From contig NZ_KB913029.1 in assembly GCF_000384115.1 (NCBI RefSeq), positions 1,708,907 to 1,772,906 on the forward strand: a stretch of DNA of 64,000 nucleotides, in the 5' to 3' direction. The position numbers and the translations under genes are program-made. The stretch comes from Sporichthya polymorpha DSM 43042. Lineage in GTDB: Bacteria; Actinomycetota; Actinomycetes; Sporichthyales; Sporichthyaceae. The notes below the pieces were generated by a model. That model saw only the letters and a program-made list of their open reading frames with translations. It was not told where the DNA came from and ran no database searches. Positions 25,937 to 33,684 of this stretch are shown in pieces (within the stretch, counting starts at the first letter, position 1; each line of letters opens with the position of its first letter).

Positions 25937-26465
25937 CGCAGAACTCCTTCGTCGGCGCCGTTGGTCAGCAGGGTGCGGAGCGCGGCCAGGCCCTTGGCGG
26001 ACTGGCTCTTCACGGTGCCGGTGGAGATGTTCAGCAGGTGCGCGGTCGTTTCCACGTCCAGGTCCTCGATGTAGCGGAGCACGACGACCGCCCGCTGCCG
26101 CGCGGGCAACCCGGCCAGGGCGGCGAGCACTTCGAGAGTCAGGCCGTCATCCGGGGCGGACGCCCGGTCGGGCAGCGTGTCGGTCGCGTGCTCTCGCCGC
26201 CACGGCCGACGACGCTCGTCGATCGCCGCGTTGACCACCGCGCGATGTGCGTACCCCGCCGGCCCCTCGCCCGTCCGCAGCCGCTCCCAGCGGGAAGCCA
26301 TCTGCGTGAGGGCGGTCTGCACAATGTCCTGCGCGCGGTGCCAGTCCGCGCAGATCAGATAGGCCGTGCGGTGCAGCCGCGGCTGAGCGGCGATCACGAA
26401 CGCCGCGAACTCGGCGTCCTGAGCAAGTTCCATGGATTCTCCTTCGGCACCCTGTTCCACGGAAT
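25339..26465. repeat. Duplicated sigma/anti-sigma block, intact copy
   Basis: Counterpart of 17991-19115. It covers the complete sigma gene, the first 45% of the membrane-protein gene and about 30 bases upstream of the sigma gene. Confidence 0.9.
25933..26433 (-). CDS. SigE-family ECF RNA polymerase sigma factor
   Basis: 166 residues starting MELAQDAEFAAFVIAAQPRL. Region 2 includes LHRTAYLICADWHRAQDIVQ and the QMASRWERL segment. Region 4 is LAGLPARQRAVVVLRYIEDL followed by TAHLLNISTGTVKSQSAKGL. The length is normal for the SigE (ECF) subgroup of actinomycetes. GAAGGAGAA precedes the ATG at 26433. It is coupled to the membrane-protein gene downstream. It likely responds to an envelope signal and could drive AICE cargo such as the neighbouring lipoproteins. 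Confidence 0.88.
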   Translation of the reverse strand: MELAQDAEFAAFVIAAQPRLHRTAYLICADWHRAQDIVQTALTQMASRWERLRTGEGPAGYAHRAVVNAAIDERRRPWRREHATDTLPDRASAPDDGLTLEVLAALAGLPARQRAVVVLRYIEDLDVETTAHLLNISTGTVKSQSAKGLAALRTLLTNGADEGVLR

Positions 26466-26579
26466 GCACCAACCTCCAGGTTGCCGTCCAGATGAGAAAT
26501 CCGGTCTGGTCCGATCGGTCAAAGAATGCGTCCGAACAGCTGATATGTCCGGGCTTGGGACGCAAACCCGCCGCCGTAG

Positions 26580-27413
26580 TTATCCAGTTGGATGCTCGCC
26601 CCGTTGTGCCGCCGCCGACCCGATCGCGACGTGGGCAACGACCGTCAGCACGTATGACGCCAGCGCCTCGATCAGCTGAGCAAACCCGATGAAGCCGTTG
26701 CCCGGATCGATGCCTACTTGCCACGTCAGAGCCCTATTGCCCGCGACCCGATCCACGGGGTCAACGGTGGTTCCGGACAGGAGTAGTGCGGACGGTTCGA
26801 GGCAAGCGGAGTGGACGGTGACGTTGGGAGGCACGTTGCGGCGGCTGGCTTCTTCATCTGCGAACTCCACGGCGTGCTGCCACTTCGCCTCATGAAGCTC
26901 CGCAATGGTCGTGAGAGCGAGCCGGTGCTTGTCACGATTATCGAGGTCGCTCAGGATGACCAGAGGGTCGCTCGATCGTTCTTCTGCCGGGCGCTCGAAG
27001 GGTTGGCACTGGCGAATCCGCGCGACCACATCGAGCGGCACGCCCTTCAGAGTGCGGTCCGCTTTCTGGTTCCATGCGGACTCGTCCGTCCAGACGGGAA
27101 AGGCGATGCTCTTTGCCTGGCCTGTCGTAAGGCCTGCTTCGTCGGCGTGCGCCCACACCAGAACGTCCAGCGCTGCGCGGAGATTGTGAATGGCGTCCCC
27201 GAGGATCAGGGCCCATTCGAGGAGAGGGGGTGGGTCGAACTTTGATAGGCGGACTTCCCAGCTCAAACGGTCGCTGGAAATCGTTGCCACCGGGCGCGGG
27301 TTTGCGATGGCGGCCCAAGTCGCGAGGCGACCCTGGAGCTCCAGCCCGTGCTGCCGTGCGCGCCCAATCTTCGCTACCGCCCAAGCGGCGCGATCCGCTT
27401 CGATGGATTCCAC
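26580..27413 (-). CDS. Conserved hypothetical protein
   Basis: About 277 residues from a possible GTG at 27413 (VESIEADRAAWAVAKIGRAR). The recognisable core is LLEWALILGDAIHNLRAALD followed by VLVWAHADEAGL, then KSIAFPVWTDES, and LVILSDLDNRDKHRLALT. This pattern (GDxxHNLRxALDHLVW and a later LxxxDNRDKHR) recurs in bacterial hypothetical proteins, but I know no function. No signal or membrane segment. It lies between the sigma gene and the HD gene in the AICE cargo. The start is uncertain because no clear ribosome site is seen. Confidence 0.6.
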   Translation of the reverse strand: MESIEADRAAWAVAKIGRARQHGLELQGRLATWAAIANPRPVATISSDRLSWEVRLSKFDPPPLLEWALILGDAIHNLRAALDVLVWAHADEAGLTTGQAKSIAFPVWTDESAWNQKADRTLKGVPLDVVARIRQCQPFERPAEERSSDPLVILSDLDNRDKHRLALTTIAELHEAKWQHAVEFADEEASRRNVPPNVTVHSACLEPSALLLSGTTVDPVDRVAGNRALTWQVGIDPGNGFIGFAQLIEALASYVLTVVAHVAIGSAAAQRGEHPTG

Positions 27414-27817
27414 CCGCCGATTCTGTTGCACTCCACCGGTCGTGTCGTCCGGTTTCCGAGCTGCCCCACGGTGTCGCGGTAGTGCCAAGAGTGGCGGCCG
27501 CAATCTCTCGCTTTGCTCCCGTAGCTGCCGGATCGTAGGCCGGAGCGAAGGGGGTCAAGGGTCGAGCTTGCTCGATCGCGGAGCGACGCCGTCGGCGCCC
27601 TTGACGCGCGGAGCGAAGGTCGCAGACTGGCCGCGCAGGGAGGACGGCGGATCGTCGCACTGATCCAGTTGTCGTCTCTGATGATCGCTCGACGGCCAGC
27701 GCCCGGGCCGGAGGCAGGAGGGCGCGGCCGGCGGTGCGCCGCCGAAGGCGGCGCCTTGATCCAATAGAGGTCAATTCGGCAGTCGGGCCTCGGGCCAGAT
27801 GCTCGTACGCTGGGGGC
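27414..27817. other. Gene-free stretch in AICE cargo
   Basis: No ORF here has protein-like composition; the long minus-strand frames are Arg/Ser-rich shadows. It holds the region upstream of the hypothetical gene (minus) and of the HD gene (plus), and presumably their promoters. Confidence 0.4.
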
Positions 27818-28393
27818 ATGGACGTCGATGAGGCGCAAAGGATGGCCGCCGGCCTGCTGGCTGTCGACCTGCCTCGACGCTGGCGGCATGTGCAAGGCGT
27901 TGCGGCGAAGGCTGAGGCCGTAGCCGCAGCGCTCTGCCTGCCTCGCGAGGTTCTGGTCAGCTCGGCTTGGCTGCATGACGTGGGATATGCCGCGCCTGCG
28001 GCGCGGACCGGCTTCCACGCCCTCGACGGGGGTCGGTACCTGCGCTCCGAAGGCGTCGAAGATGCCGTGGTGAACCTGGTCGCACGTCACTCTTGCGCGT
28101 GTGTCGAAGCGGAGGAGCGTGGCCTACGCGGCCTGCTGACGGACGAGTTCCCTGTCACCGACGGCCCCTTGGCGGACGCCCTCTGGTTCTGCGACATGAC
28201 CACCGGGCCGGACGGCGAAGATCTGGACCTCGCCGGGCGGCTGAGTGAGGCCCGTGAGCGGTATGGGCCGGAGCATCTGATCTCGCGCTACCTCGAACGC
28301 GCGGAGCCCGAGCTCCAAGCTGTCATCAGCAGAGTCGAGCAGAAGCTGACTCATTCACCGGCTCCGGCCTCGACCCAGCGGCAATTGGCCTAG
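27818..28393 (+). CDS. HD-domain metal-dependent phosphohydrolase
   Basis: 191 residues from ATG 27818, behind GGGGGC. HD-domain ligands are His24 (RRWRHVQGVA), the His53-Asp54 pair (AWLHDVGYA) and ALDGGRYLRSEG, VARHSCA for later helices. HD proteins hydrolyse phosphoesters such as nucleotides or cyclic dinucleotides; here the substrate is unknown. The C-terminus is charged and ends with a short Ser/Pro tail. Stand-alone in the AICE cargo. Confidence 0.75.
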   Translation: MDVDEAQRMAAGLLAVDLPRRWRHVQGVAAKAEAVAAALCLPREVLVSSAWLHDVGYAAPAARTGFHALDGGRYLRSEGVEDAVVNLVARHSCACVEAEERGLRGLLTDEFPVTDGPLADALWFCDMTTGPDGEDLDLAGRLSEARERYGPEHLISRYLERAEPELQAVISRVEQKLTHSPAPASTQRQLA

Positions 28394-28676
28394 TCCGATA
28401 CGCGCGGAGTCATGCCTGGCCCGACGGCCAAGCCGCGGGATTCAGCCGCTGATCGCAGCTGATTTGGCTCGACCGGCGGGGGTAAAAGACGCACGCGAGT
28501 GTGCTACAGCCTCTGCAGGCTCCCGAGCTGCTGTCTTGGCCCGCTCCAGGTCGCAGAAGGGCGCTGTGGTCGACAGCGCTTCATCGACAGCACCACGCCC
28601 TTGACACGGACCGGTCTAGAACAGGCCCTCCAGACGGTCCCCGAGCCGATTGACCTCCTCCATGTAGCCCCAGCCG

Positions 28677-28982
28677 TTACCAGGCCAGAGACTTATTGAT
28701 GTTGGCGTTGCGGGCGACTTCGATGTCTCCTTGGCCGTGACCGCTGACGGTGACGCGCAGCCAGTCCTCGCCCTGCAAGGTGTAGGCCAGCCCGCAAGGC
28801 TCAAAGATCACCGTGCAGTCCGTACCGTCGGCGCTCTCCAGGACCAAGGCGCCGGTGCTGCTCGGGGGAACGCTCTGGACGCCATGGCTGCCAGTATCGA
28901 AGCGGGACGCAATGTTTGGACGAAAGGCCGGGCCGTGTCGGAACTGTGGGCATCGCCAACCACGCTGCTCGGCCAGGTACAA
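28677..28982 (-). CDS. Small hypothetical protein, N-terminus unclear
   Basis: The convincing part is the C-terminal 60 residues: TGALVLESADGTDCTVIFEP, then CGLAYTLQGEDWLRVTVSG and IEVARNANINKSLAW, an alternating beta-rich domain. The upstream part of the frame overlaps the start region of the divergent helical-repeat gene and has only a TTG start, so the gene may be truncated at its 5' end. Function unknown. Confidence 0.4.
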   Translation of the reverse strand: MYLAEQRGWRCPQFRHGPAFRPNIASRFDTGSHGVQSVPPSSTGALVLESADGTDCTVIFEPCGLAYTLQGEDWLRVTVSGHGQGDIEVARNANINKSLAW

Positions 28983-30266
28983 CGCGGCCGCGGTCTGGGC
29001 TGGCTGCGCGCCACCGAGTCACCAGCCGAAGGCAAGCGCGCACTGCAGAGCTGCGTTCAAGCCGATCCTCGTTGGGACCGGCAGGTCGAAGCCCGCGTCG
29101 ACTACTACGCCACCTTGGCACTCGCGCTGAACGTGCCCGCCGCTGAGATCGCCCACATGCGTGGCGCCGCCGACGCAGCTCACGACCTCGCGGACTCGGT
29201 GGCCGTGCAGATGGCCAAGCGCGGTGACCTCACCGGCCTGCCCGCGCTCAAGGCTCGTCTTGTCTCGCTCGAGGCCGCCGAGGAACTCCTGCCGGCCCTC
29301 GCCCGGCTCGAGGCACCGGACGCCCTGAGCGGGGTGCCCGAGATCCTCTGCGCCGCTCTCACGGATGACGAAGTGATCGACCTGGTCCGCTACGCGCGCA
29401 ATGAGGTCCCCTGGTCGACCTGGGCGCGCGAGAACACGAGAATCGCGTCCGCCCTCGCGGTCGCCAGTGACCGCGAAACGCACAAGTCGGCTCCTCCGCT
29501 CGCAGCCGACGCTCGGATCGCAGACCTGCTTGCAACCGGCTGGCCGAGCGCGATGCCCCGGCGCCTGCGCCACCGGTTCCGACACGAACTGTCGACGGCG
29601 GACGTGCAGCTCGTCCGCGAAACCGCGACCGGAGGGACTGGCTACGGTCGCGTCCTGGCCATGCGAATCCTGACCGAGCGAGCTGACCCCTTCGTCATCC
29701 CCACCGCGGCTCAGCTCTTCGCCGACAACACCGTCGGCGGCGAGCGAGCCGCCGCAATTCGGTACATCGAAGCTCTGGACCCCACCGCGACCCTGCCGCT
29801 GGCGCGGGAGTGGTTCGACCTCGGCGACGACCGCGCCGGGGTGGCCGCCGGCATCTTCGCACTGCACGCCGAACCGGCCGACCTGCCCCGACTGCGACCG
29901 GCGCTCGGCCCCGCACTGCAACAGCGCGAGTTCTATGTGCTGTGCGACCTCATCGAAGCCCTGGGACGCCATCCCGATCTCGGACCGTTCCCCGAACTCG
30001 TCGAGGTCTTCGAGCGTGCCGAGTACTCCTACGCGCGGAAGCGAGCGGCACGCGTGCTCGCGCAGAGCGAACCGACATTCGGCGACACGTTCGGCTTCGA
30101 ATGTCTGTGGGACTGCGAGGCCGCGGTCCGTCAGGTTGGCGCGGCGCACGTCTCGACCTCGACCGCATCTCGTCCGCGCCTGGCCGAGCTCGTCCAGGAC
30201 GGCTGCGAAGACCCCGAGGTGCGCGAAGCCGCCGCCGGGCGGCTCAGCGATGCGTCCAGGCCGTAA
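28935..30266 (+). CDS. Large alpha-helical repeat protein (HEAT/ARM-like)
   Basis: From the GTG at 28935 (GAAAGG upstream) 443 residues. Starts VSELWASPTTLLGQVQRGRG, followed by CVQADPRWDRQVEARVDYYA near residue 45, a segment also found in other actinomycete proteins of this kind. The rest is repeating helix pairs with Arg/Asp/Ala pattern (GLPALKARLVSLEAAEELLP, MRILTERADPFVIPTAAQLF, EVFERAEYSYARKRAARVLA). HEAT-type solenoids mostly bind other proteins. The start codon is uncertain; the frame is open further upstream without homology signs. AICE cargo, function unknown. Confidence 0.65.
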   Translation: MSELWASPTTLLGQVQRGRGLGWLRATESPAEGKRALQSCVQADPRWDRQVEARVDYYATLALALNVPAAEIAHMRGAADAAHDLADSVAVQMAKRGDLTGLPALKARLVSLEAAEELLPALARLEAPDALSGVPEILCAALTDDEVIDLVRYARNEVPWSTWARENTRIASALAVASDRETHKSAPPLAADARIADLLATGWPSAMPRRLRHRFRHELSTADVQLVRETATGGTGYGRVLAMRILTERADPFVIPTAAQLFADNTVGGERAAAIRYIEALDPTATLPLAREWFDLGDDRAGVAAGIFALHAEPADLPRLRPALGPALQQREFYVLCDLIEALGRHPDLGPFPELVEVFERAEYSYARKRAARVLAQSEPTFGDTFGFECLWDCEAAVRQVGAAHVSTSTASRPRLAELVQDGCEDPEVREAAAGRLSDASRP

Positions 30267-30307
30267 ACGCCCGTGGCACGGCCCTGCAGGTCGACGGCAG
30301 CACCCAG

Positions 30308-30679
30308 CTAAGCGGGCCAGCCCTCGCGCATCTGAAATCTCCCGTCGAGGCTCGGCTTCGCGACGGTGACTTCGAGGACGCTTCCGTCCTCCAGATCGAG
30401 CTCGAAATACCCTTCTCCCCCGTCAAGGTCGCACAGCAGGGCCAGACCGTCCCGGGAGTCTGGATTCAGATCCACGAGGTGGCCCTGGGCGACCCACCCG
30501 GCGTCCGTAGGGCGGGCTACAAAGTGGACCTCCACCCCGACGCTGGTCGCAGAGTTCAGGACCCAGATGAGCGTGCCGCGGGCCCCATAGCTCTCCACCC
30601 TGGAACAGTTCCACACCCACCGCTCGCCGAAGAACAGCCCACCCGGATGCCCAGAGGGCGAGAGAGTCGTTCGCCCCAA
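30308..30679 (-). CDS. Hypothetical protein, 123 residues
   Basis: Protein-like alternation of hydrophobic residues: GGLFFGERWVWNCSRVESYG, then GTLIWVLNSATSVGVEVHFV and VDLNPDSRDGLALLCDLDGG followed by EGYFELDLEDGSVLEVTV. Convergent with the helical-repeat gene, 41 bases apart. No known family recognised. Confidence 0.5.
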   Translation of the reverse strand: MGRTTLSPSGHPGGLFFGERWVWNCSRVESYGARGTLIWVLNSATSVGVEVHFVARPTDAGWVAQGHLVDLNPDSRDGLALLCDLDGGEGYFELDLEDGSVLEVTVAKPSLDGRFQMREGWPA

Positions 30680-30714
30680 GCCCGCAGACAGTCACCGGAC
30701 CGACCACCTCGATG

Positions 30715-30993
30715 TCAGGGGCATCTCGACCGGACTCCGGTACGCCGGAACCCCTGGTAGCAGACAGCCCCCTGGACGACTATCTCGTTATGGAACCAGA
30801 CCCCGACTTCTCGGACGGCATTCGAGAATCGCGGCAACTCCGAAGCCAACTGCTCGGTTCCTATCGGCCTCGCCCTCGGCTGCGGTGGCGGCTGCTTCCA
30901 GGGCGCTACGTCGACCAGATTGTTGCCTACAACCAGGCCAGGCAAGCTTGGTACGTGGCCCGGCGCCGAGAACTCGGACTTCCTCGGGACCAC
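30715..30993 (-). CDS. Doubtful small hypothetical protein
   Basis: 92 residues from a GTG, with SNAVREVGVWFHNEIVVQGA in its C-terminal half. The third codon position is GC-richer in this frame than in the overlapping plus-strand frame (30712-31482), which is the only reason to prefer it. Both may be non-coding. 30680-31214 contains no better candidate. Confidence 0.25.
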   Translation of the reverse strand: MVPRKSEFSAPGHVPSLPGLVVGNNLVDVAPWKQPPPQPRARPIGTEQLASELPRFSNAVREVGVWFHNEIVVQGAVCYQGFRRTGVRSRCP

Positions 30994-31214
30994 CCGCCGT
31001 CATCGCGCCATGACGACCCCGACGTCGAACGAGCCCTGGCTCGGGTGGATGTGCTGGGCGACTGGCTGGGAGTGGTCGCCGTTCAGTGGACCGCCGGGCG
31101 AACCGCGAGCGATCCACGTCACGGTCAGGCGTCTCAGGCCGCGCCGGGTTCAGCGGTTCCGGCAGGCCTGCCGCCCGATCGAGGTCCGAGTCACCGAATG
31201 GGGATGACGGGTAG

Positions 31215-31650
31215 TCATTCCTGGATGGACGAGTTGCCGTGCGCCCAACTGCGGGCAAGAGAGGCGACGAAGGCAGTCGCAAGGAAGGAACCGATCGCGA
31301 GCAATCCGATCCCAACTGCGTACAACCCGCTGTCGTCGGTCTGGGCCCAATCCTGCGCGAACCAGAACGTGAGAGTCGCCGATACCACCACCGTGGCGAG
31401 GATCGACATGCTGCGCCGCGCAGCGAGCACAACAACGGGAAGGAGGAGCGCCACCAGCAGCGCGCCCTGCCAGGTCGAGTAAGGGCCGCTGGTTTCGCTG
31501 CCATCGAAGTCGCGACCGTGGTCCCAGGAATAGCGCGACGTAGCCGACTGTCGGAGCGAGCCAGAGTGCGACGATCCAGGCGATGCGTCGCCTCGCCGCC
31601 GCCCTGAATCGCGCGGCCGCTTCATCGCGACTGATCGGCGGCTCAGACAT
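31215..31650 (-). pseudogene. Small multi-pass membrane protein with frameshift
   Basis: The ATG at 31650 opens MSEPPISRDEAAARFRAAAR, then a membrane segment IAWIVALWLAPTVGYVALFL. Near 31525 the coding signal jumps to the next frame: SWDHGRDFDGSETSG, then two or three membrane segments (LLVALLLPVVVLAARR, ILATVVVSATLTFWF, AVGIGLLAIGSFLATAFVA), ending at 31215. Together about 145 residues with four membrane spans. One missing or extra base explains it, by decay or sequencing error. Confidence 0.55.
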
Positions 31651-31752
31651 TGGGCCCCGTCGCCGTGGCCGCCCCGTCGCCGTCCGGCATGAGCCGAAGC
31701 CTAGGGCGCCGACGTCGCCGGGATCGGCCTTGGCTGATCCAGCAGGCCCGGC

Positions 31753-32235
31753 TCACGCGATCCGCGGCCATGCCTCCGGTCCGGCAAGGTAGTCCTCGAT
31801 CCGGGCGCGCATCGAGGGGTGCAGGTCGGATTGATCGAGGAAGGTCTGAGGCTCGATCCATTCGACACGCGTGGATTCGCTACTCGGGGTCGGCTCGCCA
31901 AGCACTGGTCGCGCGGTGACGACGATCGAGAACTCTTGCCGAACCTCGTCGTTACTCGTGTAGTGGATAACATGCCGAGGGTTGGTGTAGATGCCGACCA
32001 GGCCGGTGATCTCGCAACGAACCCCGGTCTCTTCCTCAGTCTCACGAATCGCTGCTTGAGTGAGCGATTCCCCGAGGTCGATTGCGCCGCCGGGCAGGGC
32101 CCAGTTGCCGTTGTCGCTCCGCTGGATCGCGAGGAGTCGGCCGTTCGCGTCGGCAACGGCCACGTTCACCGACGGGACCATACTGTTCGCGGGCGGGGCG
32201 GCGTCGTCGTCCAGGTAGTCGATGCGTCGTCCCAT
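31753..32235 (-). CDS. Nudix hydrolase, possible Pif-like transfer-immunity factor
   Basis: 160 residues. The Nudix box is complete: GGAIDLGESLTQAAIRETEE followed by ETG. The N-terminus is MGRRIDYLDDDAAPPANSMV and the C-terminus ARIEDYLAGPEAWPRIA. In the AICE pSAM2 the Nudix-motif protein Pif blocks transfer between cells that already carry the element. The position here, directly beyond the XRE regulator and opposite the transfer operon, fits that role, but a housekeeping nucleotide hydrolase is possible. It lies about 90 bases downstream of the XRE gene on the same strand. Confidence 0.82.
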   Translation of the reverse strand: MGRRIDYLDDDAAPPANSMVPSVNVAVADANGRLLAIQRSDNGNWALPGGAIDLGESLTQAAIRETEEETGVRCEITGLVGIYTNPRHVIHYTSNDEVRQEFSIVVTARPVLGEPTPSSESTRVEWIEPQTFLDQSDLHPSMRARIEDYLAGPEAWPRIA

Positions 32236-32325
32236 GCGGGACCTCCCGTCGTGGGCCTCGTCGGCGAGCTTAGGTGGCCGTGTGGTCGACAGGCCGCCGA
32301 TGTCCTTGGCTCTCGCCTGGACACC

Positions 32326-33093
32326 TCACGATCTGCCCGCCCGCGCCGGCCAAGCATCCCGGGCGTGGGCCCAGACCTTCTCGAAGCTCTCGGTGTACGT
32401 CTCGAACAGCACGCCGGCCGACAGTCGTCGTAGGTGCAGGACGGGGGCGTGAGCGGCCGGGAAGCCATAGACGTGGGCGTTGACCAGCATGTGATCGTCG
32501 AGACGGTAGAGCGAGTTGTACAGGGTCGTCGCGTGCAGGCGAACCTCGGCGTTCTCGCAGTCGGTCAGCCGGCCGTAGTGGACGAGTACGTTGCGGATCT
32601 TCCCGGCCAGGGCGTCGCCGATGCCTTCCTCGGCGCCGCGGCGGGCGACGTCGTCGGAGTCGGGGTCGCCCAGCAGGATCCGCACCTTGGCTCCGGCGTC
32701 CGCTTTGGCGGCAAGCGCGGCCGCGAGGCGGGGGTTCTGGTCCGGGAGCCACATGCCGGAGTAGACGAGGATCTCGACGCGTTCGGTGGCCTTGTCGAAC
32801 AGGTGCCGCCACACGTCGGTGGGGACGCTGGCGCGGTGTGGGTAGACCCGGACGATCTCTGACTCGGTGACCGCGGCCTTCTGCCCGGCGCTGAGCGCGT
32901 CCGGCCACAAGTAGGCCTCAGAGGTTCCCAGGAGCGCGGCGATCCGGTGCCGGTAGCGCGAATAGGGCGTGCGGGCTGTGGTGATCCACCGCTCGACCGT
33001 CTTCGGGTCGACCTCGAGCTCGGTGGCGATGTCGTGCGTGCTGGCGCCGGCGGCGTGCAGGGCATCGCGTAGGCGCTCGTTCGTCCCGGCCAT
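32326..33093 (-). CDS. XRE-type regulator with C-terminal DUF5919/PLD-like domain
   Basis: 255 residues. The helix-turn-helix is residues 5-55 (LRDALHAAGASTHDIATELE, VDPKTVERWITTARTPYSRY). The C-terminal part (ATERVEILVYSGMWLPDQNP, then AGAKVRILLGDPDSDDVARR and LVNAHVYGFPAAHAPVLHLR) resembles the phospholipase-D-like DUF5919 domain common in AICE and plasmid regulators. The ATG at 33093 has GGGGAGGG upstream. A perfect inverted repeat lies 13 bases before the gene, so it likely represses itself and the divergent transfer operon. Confidence 0.85.
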   Translation of the reverse strand: MAGTNERLRDALHAAGASTHDIATELEVDPKTVERWITTARTPYSRYRHRIAALLGTSEAYLWPDALSAGQKAAVTESEIVRVYPHRASVPTDVWRHLFDKATERVEILVYSGMWLPDQNPRLAAALAAKADAGAKVRILLGDPDSDDVARRGAEEGIGDALAGKIRNVLVHYGRLTDCENAEVRLHATTLYNSLYRLDDHMLVNAHVYGFPAAHAPVLHLRRLSAGVLFETYTESFEKVWAHARDAWPARAGRS

Positions 33094-33106
33094 CCGACCC
33101 TCCCCA

Positions 33107-33139
33107 AAGGGACGTCTCATCGTACCAGAGACGTCCCTT
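33107..33139. promoter_or_regulatory. Inverted-repeat operator between XRE regulator and transfer operon
   Basis: AAGGGACGTCTC (33107-33118) and its exact complement (33128-33139) around 9 bases, followed by another TCGTCCCTG half-site. It lies in the 152-bp divergent promoter region, directly upstream of the XRE gene, and is the natural binding site for that protein. Confidence 0.75.
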
Positions 33140-33245
33140 GTCGTCCCTGTCTGGTAGTGATCACGTCCTCACCCTCCGTCGGAGATTGGGGGTCGCGGGC
33201 CACGCGCACTCGGCGCGGCGAAGGGCCTGGAATGGAGGTTCAGCG

Positions 33246-33683
33246 ATGGCTGTGAAGAACGGAGTCCGGCTCCCGGTCACGTTCGGCGAGGTGTTCCCGC
33301 ACGGGTGCCTGATGGTGCCGGGCTCGATCGGGCCGGTGGAGGAGTACGACGAGAAGACCAAGCTGCGCACCCCGGCGCTGGACAAGCTGACCGGGGAGCG
33401 GGTGTGGTCGATGCGGGTGATCGACCTCGATCCGGAGCTGGGGACCCGCTCCCGGGAGACCGTGGTGAAGGTGACCGCCCCGGTGCAGCCGGTCCCGCCC
33501 TCGGGCGAGGTGTGCCAGGTCGAGTTCGACGACCTGACGGTCACCCCCTACGTCAACGACAAGGGCCGGATCGCATTCTCCCTCCGCGCCTCCGGCGTCC
33601 GCGCCCCAAGCGTCGGCACCTCGACCGGCGGGCGTTCGGCCGCCGGAACGGGCCCGCGCCCGGATGAGAAGAAGGTGGCCTGA
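33246..33683 (+). CDS. AICE replication/excision activator-type small protein
   Basis: 145 residues starting MAVKNGVRLPVTFGEVFPHG. It continues with YDEKTKLRTPALDKLTGERV, WSMRVIDLDPELGTRSRETV, and FDDLTVTPYVNDKGRIAFSL followed by RASG. This matches the family often annotated as plasmid replication, integration and excision activator, found upstream of traSA/repSA genes in AICEs; the molecular role is not well established. It is the first gene of the core operon; the stop is one base before the next start. Confidence 0.75.
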   Translation: MAVKNGVRLPVTFGEVFPHGCLMVPGSIGPVEEYDEKTKLRTPALDKLTGERVWSMRVIDLDPELGTRSRETVVKVTAPVQPVPPSGEVCQVEFDDLTVTPYVNDKGRIAFSLRASGVRAPSVGTSTGGRSAAGTGPRPDEKKVA

Positions 33684-33684
33684 G

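Noticed and set aside
30712-31482. 256-residue plus-strand frame in the AICE cargo
   Set aside because: Third-position GC is lower than for the opposite strand, and its second half lies over the frameshifted membrane protein, which has clear membrane segments.
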